From Lachnospiraceae bacterium (GTDB lineage Bacteria > Bacillota_A > Clostridia > Lachnospirales > Lachnospiraceae), in contig VSNT01000006.1 of the NCBI GenBank assembly GCA_009774465.1, positions 1 to 56,563 on the forward strand: a stretch of DNA of 56,563 nucleotides, given 5' to 3'. The notes beneath the pieces were generated by a model. That model saw only the letters and a list, made by a program, of their open reading frames with translations. It did not search any database and had not been told where the DNA came from. A program made the translations under genes and the position numbers. Shown piece after piece: positions 1-7,790 of this stretch (the first letter of the stretch is position 1; each line of letters begins with the position of its first letter).

Positions 1-39
1 ATCCTTTCTTTTTTGTTTAGTAAGATTTTTGTTTGGTAG

Positions 40-243
40 CTTAATTTTACATCAAAAGGGAATAGGATTCTTTATAATTTTATTTTAATACATCAATCAT
101 ATTTGATTAACTTGGATTTTGTTACGGAATGTTCTTACGAATTGGTAAAGATGAACAACGGAGCGCTGCTAAATATTAGTCAACCATATCGAAAAATAGT
201 AAGAGAGAAAATTACACAAAACGTATGGGAAAGGTATATTTAA
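40..243 (+). pseudogene. C-terminal remnant of a LytTR-family response regulator
   Basis: The frame ending at the TAA at 241-243 reads like the last part of a LytTR DNA-binding domain. It contains a segment resembling the usual 'CHRSYLVN' strand (here IHQSYLIN) and ends with ISQPYRKIVREKI, like the 'ISRxRxKEVxxxY' tail of AgrA/LytR proteins. There is an in-frame TAG at 37-39 and no receiver domain in the window, so this is a truncated or degraded gene, or one that continues with a frameshift to the left of the window. The intact LytTR gene at 7061 is a useful comparison. Identification is by eye from family patterns. Confidence 0.5.
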
Positions 244-328
244 AAACAAAATATGATAGAGGAATTGAAACAGCGGCCGTACCCGTTATACATATCTCTG
301 TTACAGCCAAAAATCTTCTTAAATTGTT

Positions 329-571
329 GTGCTGAAACGCAACGAGAAGATTTATATTCAGGTGTCCGATGACATCAGCGAAGAAAAGACCTTTGAACGT
401 GAAGCCAGTCCGCTGCTTCAGATCAAAGATGCCTATCCAAAGATGCTGATTGCCAGAACCAAGTGTGAGGAATATCAGTACGAAGGTATCCGTATTGTAG
501 ATGTGGCTGATTGGCTTAAATTCTATTTCTTCAAATCTACCCTATTTACCCCAAATATGACGGAACAATAA
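329..571 (+). pseudogene. C-terminal remnant of an AAA_14/DUF4143 ATPase
   Basis: This 80-residue open frame opens at a GTG with a TAA (320-322) just upstream. It has no P-loop. Its residues (YIQVSDDISEEKTFERE ... PLLQIKDAYPKMLI ... ADWL) match the extreme C-terminus of DUF4143-type ATPases. The same pattern (YIQ..., EEK..E, P..LI.D.FPK, IDFL) ends the intact ATPase at 19814-21103. The ATPase core and most of the DUF4143 region are missing, so it is a leftover tail rather than a working gene. It may still be transcribed, but no ribosome site precedes it. Confidence 0.65.
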
Positions 572-578
572 TGTTAAA

Positions 579-599
579 ATGTAAAAAAATATTTTACAT
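579..599. promoter_or_regulatory. Palindromic operator upstream of the XRE cassette
   Basis: Perfect 8-bp inverted repeat ATGTAAAA / TTTTACAT separated by 5 bases, ending just upstream of the -35 element at 605. The position fits autorepression by the XRE protein encoded immediately downstream. Binding is inferred. Confidence 0.5.
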
Positions 600-604
600 C
601 ACTA

Positions 605-633
605 TTGTTAATTCTTTTGTTTCTGTATATAAT
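605..633 (+). promoter_or_regulatory. Promoter of the XRE-ImmA-PIN cassette
   Basis: TTGTTA (605-610), 17-base spacer, TATAAT (628-633): a near-consensus sigma-A promoter about 30 bases ahead of the XRE start codon. It gives the cassette its own transcription unit. Confidence 0.6.
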
Positions 634-664
634 AAGAGTGAAGAAACAGAAGGAGGTCATCGCA

Positions 665-1033
665 ATGAAGTTTGATGAATTATTTGAACAGAGAAGTCTG
701 GTGGCTTCAAAGTTAAAAGACTGTATTAGAGATATGGGCTATACAAAGGTCTCTTTTGCATCAAAGGCAGATATTTCACGTCCAACACTTGATAAGTTAT
801 TAAATGGCAGCATAGATAATAAGAGCTCATTTGACCGTCATTTGCAGAAAATATTAAAACTGCTTAACATGACAGTAGAAGATTTGATGCTGTATCACTC
901 TGCTCCAGTTAAATCTGCTACGACGACAGTGTTTTCGAAAAATGCATTGGTGGATCATGAAATGAGCGACAAGGCAAAGAAACAGTATAATTTACTTCTT
1001 GATGTTATTGATTTATGCGCTATTTATTATTAA
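665..1033 (+). CDS. XRE-family helix-turn-helix regulator (antitoxin-like)
   Basis: A 122-residue protein. The ATG at 665 is chosen because AGGAGGT lies at 651-657; an upstream in-frame start would run through the promoter. Residues about 15-70 form an XRE helix-turn-helix: SFASKADISRPTLDKLLNG is the recognition-helix region, followed by KILKLLNMTVEDLM, typical of Xre/Cro proteins. The C-terminal 45 residues are not recognised. It is the first gene of a tight three-gene operon, 12 bases before an ImmA/IrrE peptidase. In this class the peptidase typically cleaves the paired XRE repressor on a signal, so its likely role is repressing its own promoter (dyad at 579-599) and holding the PIN-like protein in check. 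The specific partner relationship is inferred. Confidence 0.8.
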   Translation: MKFDELFEQRSLVASKLKDCIRDMGYTKVSFASKADISRPTLDKLLNGSIDNKSSFDRHLQKILKLLNMTVEDLMLYHSAPVKSATTTVFSKNALVDHEMSDKAKKQYNLLLDVIDLCAIYY

Positions 1034-1045
1034 GGGAGTGACTAT

Positions 1046-1828
1046 ATGAGTGAATTAATTACTGCCGCGAACTTGGATCTTGTTATAAAAAAGAATAGAG
1101 AGATAAAGGATGAAGTATTAGCACAGGCTATTAAGCTGCAAACCAGTCCCTCGATTATGAAGGTTGGTTCTGCTCCGCAACTTGCATTATTGATTCTTCA
1201 AAGGTTTGGATTGGTTCAAATGCCTATAGAAGATAAGTTCTTGAGCGGAGCTATATATATCAAGGATGGTAAAATTATTCCGGTAGTGAATACGGCATTA
1301 CCTAGAGCTAATCAATATTTTGCTGCATGGCATGAAATATACCATTTGATATTTGATAGGGTATCATTTAATCATTTCATTGAAAACAATAATACGATGG
1401 AAGAAAGAAAAGCAGAGTGTTTCGCTGCGTGTATGTTATTAAATGGCGTTGACAGATACTTTACAGATCTTTCTGAAAGGGATTTCATTTTTAAGGTTTT
1501 TTGTTGCATGGCAACATTTCAGGCCCCATATAAAGCTGTATTGGTTTCTCTCTATGAGTATGCTATACAAAGTGAAAACGAGAAACTTTGTAACAGGATT
1601 AAAGAAGTATTTGATTTACAGTTTAATGATTTGCCTGAAAGATTTAGAATGTTCGGTTTGGATGATAGTTTAGTAAGTCCTTCCTTTGTAATCAACACAT
1701 CTTCATTACAGGAAAGAATTAAGAAGAGTAAGGATGCAAATCCAGCACTTCATTATCATAAAGATAATGAAGAGTATCTGGCGAACATAATGACGGAAAT
1801 AGCCATGATAACAAGGAGGAGCGAATGA
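1046..1828 (+). CDS. ImmA/IrrE family zinc metallopeptidase
   Basis: A 260-residue protein with the zinc-peptidase signature HEIYH at residues 96-100 and a probable third ligand, Glu124, in the ERKAECFAACMLL segment. That arrangement is characteristic of the ImmA/IrrE (COG2856) family. Members such as ImmA of ICEBs1 and IrrE/PprI of Deinococcus cleave a helix-turn-helix repressor in response to DNA damage or another cue. Residues 150-260 are a family-specific helical tail. It sits 12 bases after the XRE gene and overlaps the PIN-like gene by 4 bases (ATGA), so all three are probably translationally coupled. The natural substrate inferred from context is the upstream XRE protein. The active-site residues look intact. 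Confidence 0.88.
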   Translation: MSELITAANLDLVIKKNREIKDEVLAQAIKLQTSPSIMKVGSAPQLALLILQRFGLVQMPIEDKFLSGAIYIKDGKIIPVVNTALPRANQYFAAWHEIYHLIFDRVSFNHFIENNNTMEERKAECFAACMLLNGVDRYFTDLSERDFIFKVFCCMATFQAPYKAVLVSLYEYAIQSENEKLCNRIKEVFDLQFNDLPERFRMFGLDDSLVSPSFVINTSSLQERIKKSKDANPALHYHKDNEEYLANIMTEIAMITRRSE

Positions 1829-2667
1829 TAGAAATAGAAAGAATCACAAATATAGATAATGAAAGACATATCGCCCTCTTGGATACTTCTTCCATCTCTT
1901 TTATGCAGGGACTGCAGGTAAAGGGGTTACAACCAGATTCAGTGTTGAAAGATTATGATCTGATTTTGATTCCTGGGTGGGTATTAACTGAAATAAATGA
2001 TGCACCAGGAAGAGCAAACTATGTGCAAAGCCTAATAGAACAAGGTTATCCAATATATTGCATCGAAGAGGAAACATATTCAGATTTGACAAATAATGAA
2101 GAGGGTAACCTTTATCAGATAGTTCTTGCATCGACACGTCAGTTAGCAAGAGTCAGAGGCTATTTGCGTCGGTATGTTGAAACTTCTGATCCGCTTGATA
2201 TGGAGGCATATAAGGCTTGGGTAAAAAAGTTATATGATGAATGGCCACTTTCAGAAGAGGTGCTATCGACTGGCAGAATAAAGAAGAAAAATGCTGGTGA
2301 AGTATCAATTACGATTTTGGCTGAGATTGTATCATGGTATTATCCTGAAACAAAGGCATTGACTGTGTATTCTCAGGATAGTGATACGTATGAGTTTCAG
2401 AAAAAAGCTGAAACAGATTTGAGGGATGTATTTGCATTGAGAACGCCAGTGCCTGTTTCATATAAGAGTAATGATGCTATATTATGTCAACTCGTAAGAG
2501 ATGGGAAAATGAATATAGATAGACTTGGCGATTATAGAAAAGATGTGCGCAAGATTACTTATAGCAAAGAGCAGGATGATCATTCAATCATATTAGTTAC
2601 GGAATTAGTCGACAATGAATTATTTGCACAGCTTATTGAAGATAAAAGAGTACATATTATTTTTTAG
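1825..2667 (+). CDS. PIN-like domain protein (probable ribonuclease toxin/effector)
   Basis: A 280-residue protein starting in a 4-base overlap with the peptidase gene. Acidic residues fall in a PIN-like order: Asp20 in ALLDTSS, Glu56 in PGWVLTEIND, Glu159 in NAGEVS, and Asp185/Asp187 in VYSQDSDTYEF. PIN domains are metal-dependent RNases, commonly toxins of toxin-antitoxin systems. The protein is longer than VapC toxins (about 130 residues), with an insert between the second and third acidic positions and an 80-residue C-terminal extension. The operon with an XRE repressor and ImmA/IrrE peptidase suggests an induced effector released when the repressor is cleaved. The PIN assignment rests on motif spacing read by eye, so the function is inferred. 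No terminator was identified after the stop. Confidence 0.6.
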   Translation: MIEIERITNIDNERHIALLDTSSISFMQGLQVKGLQPDSVLKDYDLILIPGWVLTEINDAPGRANYVQSLIEQGYPIYCIEEETYSDLTNNEEGNLYQIVLASTRQLARVRGYLRRYVETSDPLDMEAYKAWVKKLYDEWPLSEEVLSTGRIKKKNAGEVSITILAEIVSWYYPETKALTVYSQDSDTYEFQKKAETDLRDVFALRTPVPVSYKSNDAILCQLVRDGKMNIDRLGDYRKDVRKITYSKEQDDHSIILVTELVDNELFAQLIEDKRVHIIF

Positions 2668-2785
2668 ATAGTAGGAATTATTACAAAGATCGTGTAGAAA
2701 TTTCTTAATACAGCAAAACGGTGTTGACCGCTTCCGACTCCCCGCTGGTAGCCTTTACGATTGTTTCATAGGGGAGAAGAGTTTA

Positions 2786-3000
2786 TTATTCCTTGTGCTT
2801 TATGCCCTTCATTTCCTTGTAAAGCTGTCCTAACGCCTTTCGGATATGGCAGCTGGCAGAGCTGCAGCAATACCCGTACCGTTTGCCGATTTCATGCTGA
2901 GGAACATGCTTGAAAAAAGACAGGTAGTCCATTTCCCGTTCCAGAAGGGCAGACGGGAGAGGACGGCAGCACTTTAGGCTGTTGCTTGTTGACTGCTGAT
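2786..3000 (-). pseudogene. Short reverse-strand HTH-like remnant
   Basis: Between the PIN gene and the M56 gene, the minus strand has an open frame ending at the TAA complementary to 2786-2788. It reads LLEREMDYLSFFKHVPQ, then HEIGKRYGYCCSSASCHI, then an Arg/Lys-rich helix. It resembles the C-terminal helix-turn-helix of small sigma-like proteins of integrative elements. There is no ATG start of reasonable length, and the frame runs into the M56 coding end, so it is probably a fragment. The remaining intergenic DNA (2668-2785) shows nothing I recognise. Confidence 0.3.
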
Positions 3001-3003
3001 AAG

Positions 3004-4407
3004 CTATCCTTCAATACCATAAAACTGTATTTTCCATCCATCTTCCTGTTTGATGAACTCCAATGTCAAGTATTGCAATGATTCGGAATCATTGTCTTTG
3101 TATTCGCAGGAAATAACCTTTATCATTCCAACTTCTTCCTCCCCGACACTTGCCAATCCTTTTAATTTAATTTCCCCTATTATCCCTGTTCCCGTATAAA
3201 CATCCATATCCCACTCATAGGGAACTGTCAAATAAGTTTGAATCGCGTTTACATCGCCACTGAAATACGCTGTTGAAAATTCTTCCGCAATATTTTTGAT
3301 TTCCTGTCCATCCGCTGATAAAGTGTTTTCAATATCCAAAACATCATCTTGCTGCGGTTCTGTTGAAGCGTCAATCGTTGTATAATCAGCAGAATCTTTT
3401 TGCAAATCTTCTGTTTGGATTTCCGGGGTGTTCGATTCTTTAACAGAACAGCCTGTTACCATACCCGAAAAAGAAGTTAGCGCAACAACACAAATTAGAA
3501 TGAGTAAACCGCTTTTCTTTTTAGATTTTGTTAAAATATTTTTAAATCGCTTTTTCATAATTTGTTTATCTCCGTAAAATTGAGTAGATAAAGAGCTTGT
3601 CTTTTTATATTGTCTGCGGAGCGTTGAAAACAAGGTTTCTGTATATGCCTTACGGACGGAGTACGGTGTCCCCTGTATTACCTTTTCATCACAAGATAAT
3701 TCCATGTCAATAGCTGCTTCTTTTCGCATTATATAAATAACCGGATTAAACCAATGTAACGCATTAGCGGTCACAAAGAGAAATTTGATATAAGTATCCT
3801 GTCGCTTTAGATGCACCAGTTCATGCTTTAAAATAAAATATATTTCCTCCGCTCTATACTCGTTGTCTGGTATCGCTAACACTGGTTTGAAAAAGCCGAT
3901 AATCATTGGGCTTTCTACATTGGGAGACTTTATTAAAGCAATTCGCTGTTTGATTTTTAACTCTCTTTTGCATTGAAACAACAGCATTAAAATAGAACTA
4001 TCCTTCATATATGTCCCATTTTTGACGACACGCCATTTATAAAACAGAAAACAGGAAATATGTACGGACAAAAATCCGATGCAAACAACGAACCAGACAA
4101 CGAATATTATATCTAATAAAGTTACTTTTGCTATGTTCTGCTCCGTTTGCAAAACGATTGGAACAACCGCTTCCGTATTGACCGTGACAGGCGTTGTCAT
4201 TTGTTCTGGTATCGCTATTTCTATCCTGGGAAATGACAAGTCAAAACGAAAAGGAATAATCAAACGCAATGCAAGCATAATCCAGATATAATAATTCCAT
4301 TTTGCTGCATATCGCCTGTTTAGCAGTGGCGCAAGTATCAGTAAAAGAAGGATTACGACACTTGCCGACACGGATATTTCAAAAAATATTAAAAACAGGT
4401 TTCTCAT
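3004..4407 (-). CDS. M56 family membrane metallopeptidase (BlaR1/MecR1-like sensor)
   Basis: A 467-residue membrane protein. N-terminal hydrophobic segments lie at about residues 8-28, 38-52 and 98-122. The cytoplasmic zinc-peptidase motif HELVH is at 195-199 (KHELVHLKRQD), and a further membrane segment lies at about 303-320 (LLILICVVALTSFSG). In BlaR1/MecR1 this domain cleaves the cognate BlaI/MecI repressor. Here the C-terminal domain is not a penicillin-binding sensor: it is about 145 residues and ends in a fold with ... FIKQEDGWKIQFYGIEG resembling small DUF4829-like/NTF2-like lipoprotein domains. The signal is therefore unlikely to be a beta-lactam. The start overlaps the BlaI-like gene by 4 bases and they form one operon. 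No beta-lactamase is nearby. Confidence 0.85.
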   Translation of the reverse strand: MRNLFLIFFEISVSASVVILLLLILAPLLNRRYAAKWNYYIWIMLALRLIIPFRFDLSFPRIEIAIPEQMTTPVTVNTEAVVPIVLQTEQNIAKVTLLDIIFVVWFVVCIGFLSVHISCFLFYKWRVVKNGTYMKDSSILMLLFQCKRELKIKQRIALIKSPNVESPMIIGFFKPVLAIPDNEYRAEEIYFILKHELVHLKRQDTYIKFLFVTANALHWFNPVIYIMRKEAAIDMELSCDEKVIQGTPYSVRKAYTETLFSTLRRQYKKTSSLSTQFYGDKQIMKKRFKNILTKSKKKSGLLILICVVALTSFSGMVTGCSVKESNTPEIQTEDLQKDSADYTTIDASTEPQQDDVLDIENTLSADGQEIKNIAEEFSTAYFSGDVNAIQTYLTVPYEWDMDVYTGTGIIGEIKLKGLASVGEEEVGMIKVISCEYKDNDSESLQYLTLEFIKQEDGWKIQFYGIEG

Positions 4408-4781
4408 TTTGGCTCATCCTCGAATGTATCTAAAAATTTTCTCAATTCTTCAATATCACTGTCTCTGATTGCTTTGTTGCTATACAAAGTTGTTACCATG
4501 TTCTGTATGGAATTATGATACAGCTTTTCCAGAAAATGTTTGCTTTCTTTCGTTTTATATTCATCTTCGGAAATAATTGACGTATATAGGTTATTACCTG
4601 TAGAACGGTCGCAACTCACAAAACCTTTCGTGGACAAACGTGACAATGAAGTCATTAAAGTGGAAAGCTGCCATTTTCTGCTCCCTTGTAACGCTTTTAA
4701 AATATAGTTAGACGTTACAGGAGTTCCGGCTTCCCAAATCACCTGCATAATTTCCAATTCTGCTTCACCTAAATTTTTCAA
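4404..4781 (-). CDS. BlaI/MecI/CopY family repressor
   Basis: A 125-residue protein starting MKNLGEAELEIMQVIWEAGTP, the standard opening of the Penicillinase_R winged-helix family. The winged helix spans residues about 5-75 (STLMTSLSRLSTKGFVS is the recognition helix and wing lead-in). The helical C-terminal dimerisation part is where M56 partners usually cut. It is first in a two-gene minus-strand operon with the M56 peptidase, with AGG-rich ribosome-site sequence just upstream. Two inverted repeats at 4797-4833 in its promoter region are likely operators for autoregulation. The regulated target outside the operon is unknown; the divergent gene at 5096 shares the same intergenic region. Confidence 0.88.
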   Translation of the reverse strand: MKNLGEAELEIMQVIWEAGTPVTSNYILKALQGSRKWQLSTLMTSLSRLSTKGFVSCDRSTGNNLYTSIISEDEYKTKESKHFLEKLYHNSIQNMVTTLYSNKAIRDSDIEELRKFLDTFEDEPK

Positions 4782-4796
4782 CCTATATTACCTCCA

Positions 4797-4833
4797 GTTA
4801 TACATTGGTATAACGCATTATACGGCTGTATAA
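4797..4833. promoter_or_regulatory. Two BlaI-type operator dyads
   Basis: Two adjacent inverted repeats precede the BlaI-like gene: GTTATA...TATAAC at 4797-4814 (6-bp arms) and TTATAC-GGCT-GTATAA at 4818-4833 (6-bp arms, 4-base spacer). Both share the ATAC/GTAT half-site, as expected for paired BlaI/MecI/CopY operators. Binding is inferred from position and symmetry. Confidence 0.6.
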
Positions 4834-5022
4834 CTTTGTTGTCAATATATTTTTTTAAAGATTATGAATAATAACACCACAAAATGGAATACGCAGATAC
4901 CGTTCACAATGCTGTACAGGGACATAAAAACCATTGTGATATTTGGTATTGAAAAAACACGTTTGTCAGTTCCTGTATGGAAATCTGAAAACTGATTTGT
5001 GTGAGTCACCAGCACACATATC

Positions 5023-5073
5023 TTGACAACTGCATCACTGTGTATTATACTGTACTTGTTAATACAATACAGT
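5023..5073 (+). promoter_or_regulatory. Promoter and nested dyads for the GntR-ABC operon
   Basis: TTGACA (5023-5028), 17-base spacer, TATACT (5046-5051). Two perfect inverted repeats overlap the -10: TGTATTA (5041-5047)/TAATACA (5060-5066) and ACTGTA (5049-5054)/TACAGT (5068-5073). This is the expected place for an autorepressing YtrA-type GntR protein. The rest of 4834-5022 shows no gene. Confidence 0.6.
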
Positions 5074-5095
5074 AAAACAGAAAGGCGGTGACGGT

Positions 5096-5470
5096 TTGGA
5101 GATTGTTGTAAGTAACAAGGCAAATCGGCCTCTGTATGAGCAGATTGTGTCTCAGATGAAAGCGCAGATTATGAGTGGCGAGTTAAAAGCCGGAGAAGCG
5201 CTTCCCTCTATCCGTTCCCTTGCAAAATCGCTGCAGATCAGCGTTCTGACTGTGCAAAAGGCATATGATATTCTGCAGGCAGATGACTTTATTGAAACAA
5301 CTGCAGGAAAAGGATGCTATGTATCCGCCCAGAATCAGGATTTCTATTTGGAGGAGCAGCAGAAAAAGATAGAAGCATGTTTTAGTGAAGCGATAGAAAT
5401 AGCCCGTACAAGCGGAATACCCCTTGATAAACTGACCGGTTTACTGACACTATTATACGAGGAGGACTGA
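5096..5470 (+). CDS. GntR family (YtrA subfamily) transcriptional repressor
   Basis: A 124-residue protein beginning with TTG at 5096 after a GGCGGTG ribosome site. Residues 8-75 form the GntR winged helix (RPLYEQIVSQMKAQIMSGEL, then SIRSLAKSLQISVLTVQKAY). The remainder is a short helical tail, as in YtrA-subfamily members, which lack a large ligand domain. It is followed 2 bases later by an ABC ATPase and then a permease, the usual arrangement of YtrA repressors controlling a small export or stress transporter. The dyads over its promoter suggest autoregulation. The inducer is unknown; cell-wall-active compounds induce several relatives. Confidence 0.87.
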   Translation: MEIVVSNKANRPLYEQIVSQMKAQIMSGELKAGEALPSIRSLAKSLQISVLTVQKAYDILQADDFIETTAGKGCYVSAQNQDFYLEEQQKKIEACFSEAIEIARTSGIPLDKLTGLLTLLYEED

Positions 5471-5472
5471 CG

Positions 5473-6330
5473 ATGAAAAATGCTTTGGAAATATCAGGAC
5501 TTACCAAAACTTATCCCGATTTTGTTTTGGACCATATTTCATTTACCGTTCCAAGTGGTTCTATTGTTGGACTGATCGGAGAAAACGGTGCGGGAAAAAG
5601 TACAACCATTAATGCTGCATTGGGGCTGGTTCAAAAGGAAGATGGTGTTGTTTCAGTTTTAGACAGAGAAGAACTGGACGGGGATATCAAAGAGCAGATC
5701 GGTGTGGTGTTCGATGGAAGCAATTATCCAGAAATTCTTTCTCCACGGAAGCTGAATCGGGTAATGAAAAATATTTACAGTTCCTGGGATGAAAAGATTT
5801 ACTTTGACCTGTTAAAACAGTTTTCCCTGCCGCAGGATAAGCAGATCAAGCAATTTTCAAAAGGAATGAAAATGAAGCTGGCCATTTCTGCTGCACTTTC
5901 CCATCATTCAAAACTGTTGATTCTGGACGAAGCTACCAGCGGCCTGGATCCGGTGGTTCGGGATGATATTCTGGATATGCTTCTGGATTTTGTGCAGGAT
6001 GAGGAGCATTCCATACTGGTATCTTCCCATATTACCAGTGATTTGGAAAAAATTGCCGATTATATTGTATTTATTCATGAAGGGAAAGTGGTTTTTGAGA
6101 TGCCCAAAGATGAGCTGACCGAGCAGTATGGTATCATCAAGTGCGGCGCAGCGCAATTTGAGGCGCTGGATAAATCCGAATTAATTGCATATCGTAAAAT
6201 GGATTATGAATGGCAGGCTCTGGTTTCAGACAGGGAGAGAATGCAGAAGAAATATCCGAAGGCCATGATTGTTCCTGCAACCATTGATGAAATTATGCTG
6301 CTTTATGTAAAAGGGGAGGGAAAGCGATGA
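5473..6330 (+). CDS. ABC transporter ATP-binding protein (ABC-2/YtrB-like)
   Basis: A 285-residue cytoplasmic ATPase with Walker A GENGAGKST (36-44), a degenerate signature FSKGMKMKL (about 127-135) and Walker B/D-loop LLILDEATSGLDP (about 149-161). The C-terminal 70 residues are an extension typical of drug and bacteriocin-type ABC-2 exporters. It lies between the GntR repressor (2-base gap) and a permease (4-base overlap), so it should energise that permease. The substrate is not evident. Degenerate 'KGMKMKL' signatures are common in YtrB/EcsA-like proteins and do not imply inactivity. Confidence 0.88.
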   Translation: MKNALEISGLTKTYPDFVLDHISFTVPSGSIVGLIGENGAGKSTTINAALGLVQKEDGVVSVLDREELDGDIKEQIGVVFDGSNYPEILSPRKLNRVMKNIYSSWDEKIYFDLLKQFSLPQDKQIKQFSKGMKMKLAISAALSHHSKLLILDEATSGLDPVVRDDILDMLLDFVQDEEHSILVSSHITSDLEKIADYIVFIHEGKVVFEMPKDELTEQYGIIKCGAAQFEALDKSELIAYRKMDYEWQALVSDRERMQKKYPKAMIVPATIDEIMLLYVKGEGKR

Positions 6331-6956
6331 AAGGTGTTTTGGTGAAAGATCTTTATATTGCCAGGAGCAATATCCTTGTAACTGTAGTCAGCCTGATTGT
6401 TTTAGGCTTTGGACTGTCATTCTTGCTGGAAAGCAGCGCACTTTTGGTTTTAGCTCCGGTTGTCTCCACAACAGCAGCCTTTATCAGTATTACCAGCGAC
6501 GCAGCTTCCAAATGGAATAAAAATGTTATTACTATGCCGGTATCAAGAAACCAGATTATAGGTGAAAAGTTTTTATTTTATATTCTGCTTGCCTTAACGG
6601 GTATGTTGACAGCTCTTGTTCCCTGTCTCATCTTTTTCTGCTTCGGCGGGGATGTAACATTTGACTCTTTATGTCTGTATGGAACGATTGGAATAAGCGC
6701 ATGTCTCCTGGCAGGGGGCATCAGCCTGCCATGTGCGTATTTATTTGATCCGGAAAAATCCCAGATCGTCTTTATGATGTCTTTTATGGCTGGAACAGGG
6801 ATTATTGCCGGGTTTGTTCTTCTTACCAACCTGATTTTTCCGGTGAAGGAACATATCCTTCTTACTTTCAATATTGTACTTGCAATTTCTGCTGTCTGGT
6901 TTTTTATTTCATACAGGATTGCAGTAAAGGTATATCAGAAACAGGATATTACTTGA
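6327..6956 (+). CDS. ABC-2 type permease subunit
   Basis: A 209-residue integral membrane protein with about six hydrophobic helices (around residues 14-35, 36-56, 85-110, 115-135, 150-170 and 178-200). The opening MKGVLVKDLYIARSN resembles ABC-2 permeases of clostridial YtrA-linked transporters. The start overlaps the ATPase stop by 4 bases. Together the two probably form a homodimeric-permease exporter under the control of the GntR protein. Substrate unknown. Confidence 0.82.
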   Translation: MKGVLVKDLYIARSNILVTVVSLIVLGFGLSFLLESSALLVLAPVVSTTAAFISITSDAASKWNKNVITMPVSRNQIIGEKFLFYILLALTGMLTALVPCLIFFCFGGDVTFDSLCLYGTIGISACLLAGGISLPCAYLFDPEKSQIVFMMSFMAGTGIIAGFVLLTNLIFPVKEHILLTFNIVLAISAVWFFISYRIAVKVYQKQDIT

Positions 6957-6997
6957 AACATTCCACAGCATTTGGAAACTGTTTTACTGCAATGAAA

Positions 6998-7039
6998 TTG
7001 TCTTAGTGTTTCAGACAGACTATAATAAAATATCTGTCT
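6998..7039 (+). promoter_or_regulatory. Promoter with flanking dyad ahead of the LytTR gene
   Basis: TTGTCT (6998-7003), 17-base spacer, TATAAT (7021-7026). A perfect 7-bp inverted repeat, AGACAGA (7013-7019)/TCTGTCT (7033-7039), brackets the -10 box. A regulator bound there would block the promoter; the likely candidates are the LytTR protein or another repressor. Confidence 0.5.
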
Positions 7040-7060
7040 TGATAATGAGGTGATGGTACA

Positions 7061-7765
7061 TTGATCCATATTGCAATCTGTGATGATGAAACATATATGT
7101 CAGATAGTATAAAAGCTATGGTTTCCAGCTTTTTTCGTAAAAAGAACAGAGAGATCAGTCTGCGGACATTTTCCAGCGGCGAAGAACTGCTAAACTACAG
7201 CGGACAGATTGATATCCTGTTTTTGGACATCCAGATGAAGGATATTGACGGCATGGAAACAGCAAGAAAACTTCGGGCGGATAAATTTCAGGGATTCCTG
7301 ATTTTTATTACGGTGCTGAAAGAGATGGTGTTTCAGTCCTTTGAAGTGCAGGCTTATGATTATCTGGTTAAGCCGGTAGAAGAGAAACAGTTTGAGAAAA
7401 CAATGGAGCGGTGTTTTGCTTCCATGCGCAGTGCCGCCGAAGACAGCCTGCTTGTACAGAAGGGATATGAAAGCCGCATTATCCGAAAAGATGAGATTGT
7501 GTTCTGTGAAATCATAGACCGGAAAATATATCTGAATCTGGTGTCAGGTGAAGTGATTGATTATTATGAACGGATTGAAAATCTGGAAAGGAAACTGGAA
7601 CACCATTTTTTCCGATGCCACAGGAGTTATCTCATTAATTTGAAACATTTAAAAGGCTATAAGAATGGAATTGCATATATGGATAATCACAGGGAGGTTC
7701 CCGTATCACGACTGCGGAGCAGGGAGTTTTCCAACGTTGTTTTGCAGTATATGAAAAACAGGTAA
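7061..7765 (+). CDS. LytTR-family response regulator
   Basis: A 234-residue protein starting with TTG after GAGGTGA. The receiver domain opens IHIAICDDE and has the phospho-acceptor Asp in DILFLDIQMKDIDG (about residue 56) and the conserved Lys in YLVKPVEE. The LytTR DNA-binding domain covers about 135-234 with the signature HHFFRCHRSYLINLKHL and VPVSRLRSREF. It is paired with the GHKL kinase 25 bases downstream, the AgrA/AgrC-like layout. No AgrD-like peptide gene is visible in the flanking gaps. Targets are unknown; the adjacent GntR-ABC operon is a candidate. Confidence 0.92.
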   Translation: MIHIAICDDETYMSDSIKAMVSSFFRKKNREISLRTFSSGEELLNYSGQIDILFLDIQMKDIDGMETARKLRADKFQGFLIFITVLKEMVFQSFEVQAYDYLVKPVEEKQFEKTMERCFASMRSAAEDSLLVQKGYESRIIRKDEIVFCEIIDRKIYLNLVSGEVIDYYERIENLERKLEHHFFRCHRSYLINLKHLKGYKNGIAYMDNHREVPVSRLRSREFSNVVLQYMKNR

Positions 7766-7790
7766 GAGGTTTTGCATATGGAGAAGTAAA

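Noticed and set aside
605..664. Longer N-terminus for the XRE protein
   Set aside because: It would place the start inside the -35 box of the clear promoter, and the ribosome site at 651-657 points to the ATG at 665.
7766..7790. AgrD-like signalling peptide near the LytTR/GHKL pair
   Set aside because: The gap is only 25 bases and the flanking gaps contain no short Cys-containing peptide gene with a ribosome site.
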